Assembly (NCBI GenBank): GCA_037783415.1
Contig: JAZGTN010000097.1
Location: 3,038,001-3,102,000, forward strand
From: Leptasterias polaris
Lineage: Eukaryota; Echinodermata; Asteroidea; Forcipulatida; Asteriidae
DNA: 64,000 nt
Direction: 5' to 3'
The notes beneath the pieces are model-generated. The model had not been told where the DNA came from, did no database searches, and saw only the letters and a program-made list of their open reading frames with translations. Made by a program: the position numbers and the translations under genes. Positions 1 through 10,600 of the stretch are shown here, in pieces (position 1 is the first letter of the stretch; every line of letters starts with the position of its first letter).

Positions 1-61
1 ATAATCAGAAAGGAATGAGGCAAAACAGCGATGCTGTTGAAACTCCTCAGCCCTTATACAT

Positions 62-2376
62 ATAGACTTGTTGACAAGTCGTTAATGATGGTCGCGGTGA
101 GTCGAGTCGCATCTGGTGCTGTCGCGTAAAAGAATGCTCTCGCGAGATCACTGCTCTCGCGCGAAGTTGCTGGCTGCCAACTCTTCTTCGTCATTAACGA
201 CTTGTGAAACCCGCCGGCGGTTCATATTCATTTATTCATGTACGAACGCAGTGTACATTACGGTTGCTGTAGCGACGATCATGAAGACGAGTCCATTTTA
301 TCTAAGGGTAGTAGTAATTTTAGTTACTGTAAATGTACTGAATGCTTGCGCTTGAGACATCTGTGGGTGTGTTTTGTGGGTGTTAACTCCTTCATTAATT
401 TAGTAACTAAAGAAATAAAGTAAACTTATCTTAAAATTCATTATTATAATAATTGTTTAAGATGTGTGTTTTGCCTCATAAAAATAAATAATGCCTTCCG
501 TGAATAGTTACTGATCGCTCCAATCATTTAACCCGATGTGTTCTACAGTGATTGTGCGTATTAAGTGTGTATAAACAACAGACACGGAAACCAGTCAACT
601 CGCCCCCCTAGCAAAGTCGCCAATTTCAAAAAACACATGTACAAAGTCACCAACTACAAAGTCGCCCCTAGCAAAGTCGCCCCCTGACAACAAACTCGTC
701 CCCTCTCATAGTCGCCCCTCACAAGGGAATTTAACAAATTTGTGTGATTGGACTACAGGGCTTCGAAAGCTATCTTAAGGGAACAAAAGCTAGCTATCTT
801 AAGGGAACGAAAGAGGAATTTTGGGGAACAAAATCTCATTGCGAAGGAACGAGAGCGTATATTAAGGGAACGAAAGCATATTTCGGACGAATGAACGTAT
901 ATTTCTGGCAACTAATTCAAAGTCGTATTTTGATGAAACAAACGCTTGTTTTTAGGGAAAGAAATCTCCTTTCGGTGGAAAAAATTCATATTTTTATAGA
1001 ACGAAAGCATATTTCGGACGAATGAAAGTATGTTTCGGGCAACTAATTCAAAGTCGTATTTTGATGAATCGAAAGCTTGTTTTCAGGGAAAGAAATCTCC
1101 TTTCGGTGGAAAAAATTATTTTTATTGAACGAAAGCATATTTAGAGCGAACAAAATTATATTTTGTGCGAACAAAATCATATTTCGAGGAAACGAATGCG
1201 TATCTTTCAGGGAACAAACGCGTATTTCTGGGTAACAAAATCGTATTTCGGGTGGAGAAGGCGTGTTCGAGGGAACAAAAACATATTTTCTAGGAAAAAT
1301 CTATTTTGCTACCTAGAAAAACACAACTTTGTTTACAAATTTAAAAAAATATAATTTTATGTGACAAAATTATATTTTGATTGAATTATATAATATTTTG
1401 AGGAAACGAAATGACTTTGTTGGAATTTTGTGTGTCGAGAGTGGAAAAAGAAATTCAGAGTGAGAATGTTTTTTTCACATTTTAATTTGTAATTTATTTT
1501 TCACCTGTTCCTTCAGGGGCTCTGGTTTTGTGTGTTTTTTTTTTTTTTTGGGGGGGGCTCGTTTTTGTCTCACAAATTGTTTAACTTAATTGCACCGTCA
1601 ATATAAGAGTGGTTTTCCTATTTATTGACATAAATCTTATTTAATTTCCAAATCGGGGGAAAGGAACGTACACCGAACATTGAAACGTAACGATTTTAAA
1701 ACAGCGGATTCGATCAGCGAGGTTTACCGACTAACAAACCCGCAATGACAAGGTAGTTGGTGGTCTGGCTCCCTAACCCCTCCCACATGTTCATGAGCTT
1801 CCAGGTACAGCTATCTCTTGGCATGCTAGGGTAGGGGTTTCCGTCATGCTGAGCCCCCACCGAGAGAAACTCTGCGCGCCATGGCATGCAGCTACACGAT
1901 TTGCCCGTGTGTTTTACGTCATGTCCCCACACGCTGTGCACTGTCAAACACTGAAATAAAATCTTACGTTCGATTTTTTGTAATTATTTACAAGTTGTAC
2001 CCATAATTTGAATACGTATTTTCTTGTGTCAAAATATTCATGAACACAATCACTCTCACCACTCAGTGTTTGGTTTTGATCGTGCATGATCAAAGCAACA
2101 TAAAACTCCATCCAGTACAGGATTTGATGTTTAATATTCATCTACAGTTTGAATATTCATAGATATAACGAAATTGACCAATCAGATGCGTCCGTACGAA
2201 TTCGGCTGAAGTGGCCATAGGCCGTGCACAAACCGCCAGCGGGTTTCACAAGTCGGTAAATGCGACCAGTCGTGAGAGCAATAATCTCGCACAGAGCAGC
2301 CCTCTCGCGGGATATTGCGAGAAAGCCGTTCCGCTATCACCGCGACAGACATTTAACGACTTGTCCACAAGTCTAT
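62..2376. mobile_element. Foldback-like element with long inverted arms
   Basis: The left arm (62-222) and right arm (2231-2376) are diverged reverse complements: the left ends in GAAACCCGCCGGCGGTT and the right begins AACCGCCAGCGGGTTTC, and both outer ends carry GACTTGT-ACAAGTC palindromes. No transposase reading frame is seen between them. Confidence 0.5.
869..1145. repeat. Tandem repeat, period about 130 bp
   Basis: GAACGAAAGCATATTT recurs near 869, 1000 and 1125, with long matching stretches between. The surrounding 760-1290 is full of shorter variants (GGAACGAAA..TATTT). Confidence 0.7.
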
Positions 2377-3224
2377 TATACATAGTGCAGCTGAGGCCAA
2401 ACAAAAATAGGCCTGTATGTGTGTTCCGGTTACCCGAACCTCCCCCAAAAATTACTGGATGTAACGGAGTTATGACTTGCAGATAAAATAAAAAAAATTC
2501 TGAAACCTGACTATTGCGACCTTGACCATGGAGGAAGTGTATTTTCCTTCTTACATGCCTTGACTTAGACCTTTGACCTTTCCACCCTCAAAATAGTCCC
2601 ATCCCTTTTCTTTCCCCGAGTGAACCTGCCTACCCAATTCGGCAAAGATCCGGAAACCATAGCCTAAAACTCACCACCGTGACCTTGACCATTGACCCTT
2701 TCACCCCAAAACAATCTCAATTTTCATTTCCCTAAGGGAATCCCCCCTCCCCCACCCACTCATATGTCATTTCTAGAGTAATGACCATTTTCCTGCAAAC
2801 TCAAGTGTGAACTTGTTTTTCACACTCATTCACCCCCCAAAAATCCCAACTTCCCTTTCCCCAAGGGCACCCCCAGTCCCCCACCCAAGATACAAGTCCA
2901 ATGTTACTTAATGGTGCAGAAAAGTGCAGTAGTAGCCGGACCATACATCCACCATGCATATAACAGCCCGACCGTGCAGTCAGACAACAGACGGACAGCG
3001 GACGGACGACGAAGGCAGTGACGCTGAGGGGCAACTAGCCTTTTGTCAATGCCTTCGTGGCTTGAACAGCTTTGTAGAGCCGTGATCCCAAGCGACTGAA
3101 ATGGGAGACCACGCACGCGAGTGGCGAAGCCACGAGCGCCTTTTCGTGTTTCTTTATAATCTCGACTTTTGCTACCCGAAACGGTAGCAAAAGTATGGTG
3201 TTCCATATGTGCCACTCCTTTCCG
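2377..3224. repeat. Non-genic stretch with degenerate pyrimidine-rich repeat
   Basis: About 2515-2910 shows three diverged copies of TGACCTTTGACC..TTTCACCCC..TTTCCCC. No exon recognised. Confidence 0.5.
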
Positions 3225-3382
3225 TCGCCTTTTCAATTTTGTCCGTCGCCTTTTCAATTTTGTCCGCCGCCTTTTCAATTTTGTCCGTCGCCTTTTCAAT
3301 TTTGTCCGTCGCCTTTTCAATTTTGTCCGTCGCCTTTTCAATTTTGTCCGTCGCCTTTTCAATTTTGTCTGTCGCCTTTTCA
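3225..3382. repeat. 21-bp minisatellite
   Basis: About seven to eight near-identical copies of a unit containing CGCCTTTTCAATTTTGTCC. The period is a multiple of three, so it opens several long frames on both strands; these are artefacts. Confidence 0.95.
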
Positions 3383-3443
3383 AGCGTTGAAAATAATCTC
3401 ATTCGACCCTCGTGTGCCTGGACGAGTCCATTTTATTAGAGAG

Positions 3444-3704
3444 TATAGACCTTTCTTTTGCAACGTCACAGCCCGAGTTTTTGCCGACCCAGGTTGGAAA
3501 AGTATGGAAAGCCATAACTGCAAATCAAAAACAGATTGCCAAAGTTTGTAGCAGTGTTACACAAATATTCAAAAATAGTGTTGAATTTTTTGGAAACAAA
3601 TCAACCAATCATGGAAGGTATTTCCGATGATTGAATGTTTTGCTAACATTCGGGCGTCCATGCCAACCGGCGCATTTTGTTTATCAACAAAAGAAAGGTC
3701 TATT
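3444..3704. mobile_element. TATAGACC MITE, copy A
   Basis: Ends are TATAGACCTTTCTTTTG and its reverse complement (CAAAAGAAAGGTCTAT). The body is closely similar to 11062-11364. Confidence 0.85.
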
Positions 3705-4922
3705 ATTATCTTCAAATGGTGTACTAATTCACCAAATCTTTACACTAGAAAACCTTCTTAACTATTTTTTTTGGCGTTGCCACTTGCTTCAGTAATTTAA
3801 TAATTTAATAAACAACATATATTTACTGTAAACGGCATGTATTACATATCTGTTTCAGATGTGTGTGTGTTGCCCATAGAAATAGAACCCGGTTCTATTT
3901 CTATGGTGTTGCCTCAGAATTAACATTACCTGCGGCAAATGTTCCCGTCCGTCAACTGAGACCGTTTAGTTTGCACGATTGGCAAAAACAATTGTTTTAT
4001 TTTTTTTTTTTTTTTTTAAATCGTCAAATATCTAGAGGATGTATATAGAGGGATTCTGTATAAAATTTCAGGAATGAAAGATCTATCCTTAACTTAATAT
4101 TACGTTCAGCGAAAAAAATCAGAGGATGAACCATTTTTTCTTCGTCACATTATGTCGATATTTGCAGCCATTTAGGGGAGACGTTTTGTAATGAAATTCC
4201 CACCTGGACCCATTCATACACGTTAGCCGCTTCAATAAACCAACGGAAAATTGTGGGTAATATTTTTACGCATTTTATTTAAAACTAATTAGCACCTCAT
4301 CAATTGAAAAGACTCTTATAATATATGTTTTCGGTGCTGTTTCTTTTTGTTTTTTAATGGTCCTCCTCTTTAGACTTTTGGTCACCTCTTTATGGTCACC
4401 TCTTTTTAAAATGGAGTGTACCCAAACAGCAATTGCGCAACACCCCTTCCGCCCCCCCCCCCCCCCCCCCCCCCCACTGCTTGTTATATAAAGAGAGGGT
4501 AGGTCAAAGAGTGGTAATCATTCTGCCAACTCGACCGTTGAGTTACTGACATTCGAAATTTACTGTGAATTTTGTTAAGTAGGTCTGTGGGCATTGTACC
4601 GTATTTTACTGAAACTTTTAAATGAATAAGTGTCGAGTGTATCTTTCTTGATAATATTTTGCCTAAATCAGCATTTATGATTTAGGCTTAGTTTTGACAA
4701 AACTTGACCATAAATAATTAATCACAATTAATAATAATTAATCACAATTAATAAGTACATTGATAAAATAAAAATCATAAATCCATCAGCTGATGTACAG
4801 TCCAATCCAGGTTTGATCTGAATGGTACGGCTTGTTTTCCGTTGCTGTGTCAAAGTTCGTTTTGACTTTGCGTCACTCTCTCCCGCCGCCGCGCCTATGA
4901 CTTTTTCTAGATCTTTCGATAG
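3705..4922. other. Non-genic stretch
   Basis: No exon recognised. Contains T and C homopolymer runs (4001-4017; 4452-4475) and a short ATTAATAATTAATCACA repeat near 4716-4752. Confidence 0.5.
4485..4493 (+). promoter_or_regulatory. TATA box candidate
   Basis: TATATAAAG just after a long C run (4452-4475). It is an alternative core promoter for the Rel-ZU5 gene or chance. Confidence 0.2.
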
Positions 4923-5099
4923 AATAGACCTTATGCATTGACGTCACCAAGCCGCCATCTTAGAGGTAAACTGATGATGAAACAATGGAAACGCGCTGAT
5001 TTGTACGCGCGGCGCACAGGACTGGCCAATGAGCATCTTCCTTTTGACCTCTAGGTGAGGGCGCCCTACTCAAATGACGTCATATGCATAAGGTCTATT
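4923..5099. mobile_element. Small MITE
   Basis: Ends AATAGACCTTATGCATTGACG and the reverse complement (TGACGTCATATGCATAAGG..) form inverted repeats of about 24 bp around 177 bp. Confidence 0.8.
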
Positions 5100-5310
5100 A
5101 AGCCAAAGAAGCCCACTGATCTCTATATAATAGAGATCAGTGATTAAGCCTGGGCGAGACACAAGCTTCTGTCAATAAAAGGGTAAACAAATGGCACGGC
5201 AAGATCGACTATCACTGGGAACGAGATTGAGTTAACTCGCTCGAGCAATTGCTGCGCTCGAGATAACTCGCTCATTGACTAGTCAGAGTTCGGTCGTTTA
5301 TGTGCACGCG

Positions 5311-5320
5311 TATATATAAA
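5311..5320 (+). promoter_or_regulatory. TATA box candidate upstream of the Rel-ZU5 gene
   Basis: TATATATAAA lies about 2.1 kb upstream of the first recognised Rel exon, close to an NF-kB site. No start site is visible from sequence alone. Confidence 0.4.
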
Positions 5321-5346
5321 GAGCAGTCAGGGGGACAAACTGTTGT

Positions 5347-5357
5347 GGGGATTTCCC
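5347..5357 (+). promoter_or_regulatory. NF-kB (kB) site
   Basis: GGGGATTTCCC fits the kB consensus GGGRNNYYCC exactly. It lies 27 bases after a TATA-like box, so it would sit near the transcription start. A second TTTCCC half-site follows at once. Confidence 0.45.
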
Positions 5358-6935
5358 ACATTTTCCCACCACAGTTGCGACATAAAAATGATGAGGGCAT
5401 CATAATGTTTCTGAATCTGAAAAATGTATGTAGTCGACAAACATCATTCCACAGTTCCTTGCTACGACTGAACAGTTAACAGGTTTTTGTTTTTATCTTC
5501 TCTTCTTTGTGCTTGAATGATTAATGAAGTACAGTAGTGGTAAGGAATAGTCAGGTAATTTCCTTGTTTAAACATAAAATTTATATTTTTGTATCGTAAT
5601 CGTTTATTGTAATTTGCGTTGATGATTGATTGACATGACTTGACACTGTTTTGTTCCAAATTTAGAGTCACTTGACAGACAGTGTACTCTACTAGTACTA
5701 TAGTGAGTGGTGTACTGTTACAACAGTAGTATTATTAGGGAAAACCCATTCATTTTCATTAAGCACATTCTTTGTGTCAAAAAATATATATTTTAGATAC
5801 CTAAACCCTTTTTAACGAAGAATATTCTTTTAAAAAGTGTTCATGTTGGACGAATCTCTTGAGAAAACGTTACAAGGGGATCTGTCACATAATCCCAAAC
5901 TATGATTTTGGCACACTTTCATCTTCCCTTGGGCTTGGTCCAGTCCCACTTCTGTGGCCAAGCTGCAAGGATTCAGAGCTTGGCAACAGAAGTGGGGCTA
6001 CTTGGTCCACTGTGCGTTGCGTCATGAGAATGGTCATGGAGGGTTAAGATTGTCGCAACTACAGAAATTGGCACAACAGCTAACAACGTTTTTTTAATAA
6101 AAGTTAATCTGTCTATGCCTATGGCTGCAAGCCATGTTTTCTCATTTTGATTGCATTTGTTTATTTTGATATAGGGAACTACAAACTGAAGCGAGACGCT
6201 CTTTTTCTTTGAGATATTAAACTTCTTGAGTTGAAGCTTGATGGCAGTTATGCTGGAAAACCAAACATGGAGTCATCTCCCGTCATCTGGTGGTAGGCCA
6301 AGTGTAGTAGTGTTAGCTTGGAGTTCAGACAACTCAATGTTTGACCGAATCAACTCGAGACAGCTCGAGAGTCGAGATAACTCAACAGTTCAGACAACTC
6401 GACGATTCGCTAACTGGACTACAAGTTCAAGACAAATTAGTAGTCAGAGAAAAATACCAGAGATATGGACCGTTCCACTTACCTTTGTCTCAACTGAGTT
6501 GTTTGAACTGTCAAGTTGTCTTGGTTAGAGTCAGTCAACTGACCAGTTGTCTAACATTCTCAACATTCTGGTAGCTTTTGGCCAGAAAAATTTCCCCTGT
6601 CTGACAGCCACTTTTTCATTCATTGTGACAAAAAGTAGTTAATATCATCCTGTTTACCCCGATCGGCATGATGTAGTTAAGATGATTGTAACCCTCGATC
6701 CTCCCATCGTAGACCAGAGAGTTTCTGAAAAAACATTTTTGGCTTCTTTTTTTCTCATTACTTTAGATAACAACTAAATGCACTGTAATTATCACAAATG
6801 TGGTGTTTCATACTTGTTTTGCAAAAGAAGCCAAATTTAAATATCCCTAATTTAGAATAAAGTGGAAACAAAGATAAAAGTATGCACCCAGATTTTTATT
6901 AATAGTAATAGTACAGTATCTATATGGTGCCAAAA
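5358..6935. other. Non-genic stretch upstream of the Rel-ZU5 gene
   Basis: No coding exon recognised. An untranslated first exon could lie here. 6320-6540 is a degenerate CAACTCGA/GACAACTC array. Confidence 0.45.
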
Positions 6936-7182
6936 TATAGACCCTTTGAACCAACATCACATTTCTATAGCAATGCGGGAGGTCTGTCATGCTGGAGCAA
7001 TGCGGGAGGTCTGTCATGCTGGAGTACTTTGCACTTAGTGCGTGTAGAGTCATCCAGTGTTGTGTCTTCTAGTTCTAACGCATGTTTGTGCAGTTCTAGT
7101 AACCTGCGTGCATGCCGTGCACGTGTAAGTATTTCAGCATGGCAAGCAATAAAATAGTGACATCATCTGAGAAGGGTCTATT
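6936..7182. mobile_element. MITE with TATAGACCC ends
   Basis: Left end TATAGACCCTTTGAACCAAC and right end ATCTGAGAAGGGTCTATT are imperfect inverted repeats. A 27-bp direct duplication lies inside (6974-7027). It ends about 220 bp before the first Rel exon. Confidence 0.65.
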
Positions 7183-7403
7183 CGACTGTTAAGATTCTAT
7201 TGCAGCATGTATCTGAACATAGCATCTGCAAACTCTTTGGGCCAGCCAAGGGAACCAATGGACAACATGATACGGACATCAACTGGGGTTATTTTCCCCT
7301 CCCCCCTTCCCATAGTTACACCACTGCTTGTTGCATCAGTTATACCACACACTTTAAAAAAATTTCTGCTTTGTAGTCAATTTGAATTTTCTTTAACCAC
7401 CAG

Positions 7404-7612
7404 GTACATGTAAGCGCAAGTCTGAAAATGACATAGAGATGTCGTCTCTGAAGAAACGACGACCGAGCGCCAAGTCTTACTCTGTCGACATCTATGAACA
7501 ACCCAGGTCAATGTGGGTTTCTTTTCTTAATGAAAATGAGATGCCATCTTCCTCGTCGTATATTGTAGGGGAAAGGAGTGAAGCACTGGTCCAGACTAAT
7601 CCTAGCCTGTTG
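7404..7612 (+). CDS. Exon 1 recognised: start of Rel homology domain
   Basis: The acceptor is a pyrimidine-rich tract ending in CAG at 7401-7403; the donor GTAAGT starts at 7613. The exon opens with two bases completing a codon, so an upstream exon ending in phase 1, or a 5' UTR exon, must exist. ATG 7439 has G at -3 and is the first methionine. A basic stretch (KKRRPSAK) precedes YSVDIYEQP, which matches the start of Rel domains (YVEIIEQP in RelA). GERS further on also aligns with RelA. The DNA-recognition loop here reads WVSFLNEN instead of the usual RFRYxCEG. Exon ends in phase 0. Confidence 0.8.
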
Positions 7613-10600
7613 GTAAGTGGGATATCGTTGAATCTCTTACTACTGTAGAGAGTTTCCGGCATAAAGAATGGGAGGATACACATGACACATGACACATGGC
7701 ATGACACTGGTTCAGTGTTATAGTACTCGGGAATTTACACTCCAGTACTACTCAAGTACTGTTTTGACGGTACTCGTACTTGACTTGCAAAGTACCGGTA
7801 CTCCCGCCTGAAGTCTATTCTCGATACTCAGCTGAAAAATAACCTGTACTCGAGTCATGTACTCGATACTCAAGAACTCATGTACTTGGACTTGATTTTA
7901 AGTACTCATGGTCAAAATACAGTTGTCTAAATTATATCACGTTAGTGTAGACTTCTGTCATTGCTATATCCAAGGAATAGAGGAATAGAGCAATGCTAAT
8001 AGTAACATTGAAGTTTTCTTTGATGTATCTATGTGTAAAAGAAAGTTATCATAACAAGCACAGGTCTCATCAAGAAATTAGTCCAAAATACAACAAATGT
8101 CTTGACACATCATTTTGTAGCATTGTTAAAAAAAAAGATCCAAGTACTTGGTACTCAGCTGTTGGACTTGATACTCGGATATTAAAATACTACTGGGCCA
8201 CCCTAGTACTTTGCAGTACTTAATACTTGACTTAGAAGTACTTGACTACAACACTGCACTGGATTGCATCCAATATTGATTTTCACAGAGTCCCTGATAT
8301 AACCTGGACTTGGGTTTTGTGCCTGAAATTTGACGCACTTCCTCTTTCCTGTCATAATGGCGGAAGTTCAGTGTGGGAATTCTCTAGTGAGCAGTGCCAG
8401 TTAGCTCGATTTCAAAAGAAAAACAATTGGAAAACAAAATTTGTGTGCGGAGTAAAGATTAGCAGAGAACCAGTCATATTACGTACTTATGTATGTACCA
8501 TGGTACTCGTGACACAATTTGTCTGGGCAGATTTTGTTTAATTGGTAAAGCAGCTGCCCAAGGTTTCTGTCTTTTGTTCTGTCTTCTGGTTGCTCACGGA
8601 AATGCGTTCTGGTTAAAAAGCATTGAGTGGCATTCCACTTCAGTTCGGCTTTTCATAAATGTTTCCGGTACCACCCTGTCTGTACTGGGCCAACAAAGCA
8701 TAACACCATGAGTGCATGGTGCACGCTACAAGGGGTCAACCTGCCAAATACTGTTGTTTGTACCACACAGAAAGTTCTGGGCGTTTTTTAAACACGTTAA
8801 CTGCCCCACACCTGTTTCCTTGAAAAGTTTGGATGTTGACGTGTCTTCCGGTATTAAGTGGTTAAAAGGAAAGTAGCTATTTAGCTGTTCCGACCTAGCT
8901 GTCGGAACAGCTATTGTTTTCGTCGAGATTATTATTATTTTTCTTATACTTGTTTCCACCTAAATCCCATAGCATTTGCACACGTTTTTTCTTTAAACCT
9001 AATATCCTAAAGCGTAATACGAAAGAGTGAGATTATTATATCAAATTGAAGCTTAGTACATGAACTTAACTCTAAATGTAATAAATGTAAAAATTCTTAA
9101 TTAATTAGCTACTTAACAGCGAGGTGAATATTTAATTAGCCAACCTTGTTAGCACCATATCTCTAAAAGTATACCCCCGATCGTCAAACTTTTTTCAGTT
9201 TTAGACTTCTGGGACACTGTAGATGTGCCTTTTGGCCTAAAATTACGAACGACGTCACAATGACGTCATTTATTGCGCATTTTCGCCCGTGTACAAAACA
9301 CATGGAGATATTGAAAACAAATCCGACTTCTAGAAACACAGTTTTTTCAATTAAGCTCAAATTTAACGTCCTAGATTACACAAATGTTTCTTAAAACAAG
9401 AAAGGTTTTATAGACAATCAGTTTAAAAGCATCAAAACTTATTAAAACGTCAGTAGAAAAAAACACCCCAAATTCTCAGGCAAATTGAACGCCATGGGTA
9501 CTCTGACTAGAATTTGATGTGTTTATTAACGACAAGGATTAAATTTTTCACCTTTTTTTTAAAGTAAAAAATGCACCGTTAAACTCGTATAGCGCCCTCA
9601 CAGATTGAGGGCGCTATATGAGTTTAACGGTGCTCTTTCTTGGGTTTCCTAGACTCGTTCAAGTCCTAAACCCATTTATGACCCGTGTTGTTGACGTTTT
9701 TGTAGAATATACATAGAGTCATCATTCCTGTCGCCGACTGACACAAGTCTACGTTCATTCACAAGAATCGAAAAGAATTTGTCTTATTGTCTAATTCGTC
9801 TTCTCAAACGACAATAAATTATTTTCATTGCCGCCTTCCTGATTATTTTACCTGAAAAAGAATACATTTTATAAATGACATTACGTTTGGGGAACACCGA
9901 GCTTCGATGCAAGCGTTGGACAAATAAGACGTCTGTTTTGCTTGCATTGAATTCGGTCAGTGCCAACACCCTCCTAAAGCACTGCAGCTCCTTGCTGCTT
10001 TACATACCTATTCAAATAACTCGCTCAGGCTTGACCCAACGAAAATACATTTGCTATCAGCGCAGCGTCGTGTAATCAGATAGTTATTCAGATTTCAGCG
10101 TGGACGTAAAGAATATGAGCGCTGTGTTCTTGCCGCTGTTTCGGGGTGGCAAACTTGTCTGCGCTTGGGTCCAGTTCGCCGGAAAACGATATGTTTAAAA
10201 TTTCTTGTGCAAAGGCATTACTTCAGGAAACCGCGATGTATCAGTTACAAAACTTGATGGCGCTTGCAATAAAGCAATAAAAAGAGCTGATTGAGGAAGT
10301 GTGGTAAAGAGAAATTAGTTTTTCCATGGCTAAACGGTCAGTGTTGGATTTGGGGGTGTGAAGAGACAAAATTACAATACAATTGTATCCCATATGAATT
10401 TACTGTTTTAGCCTAAACAAATATAACATACTCGATTGGCATTTCAGGGTAGAAAAATTGTTACGATTACGATTTAAATACAACATCATTTTGTTTACCT
10501 GCACAAATATTGCTGCACGCACAGTTGTATTGAAATAACAAAGACTACGAGTCTGTAAATTGGGAATGATATGTGTGTGTGTTTTATGGGATATTGTGCT

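Noticed and set aside
2904..3551. Long open frames on both strands coding repeated LKRRRTK, FVRRLFN or IEKATDK units
   Set aside because: They come from a 21-bp minisatellite whose period is a multiple of three; several frames are open at once and no splice or start evidence supports any of them.
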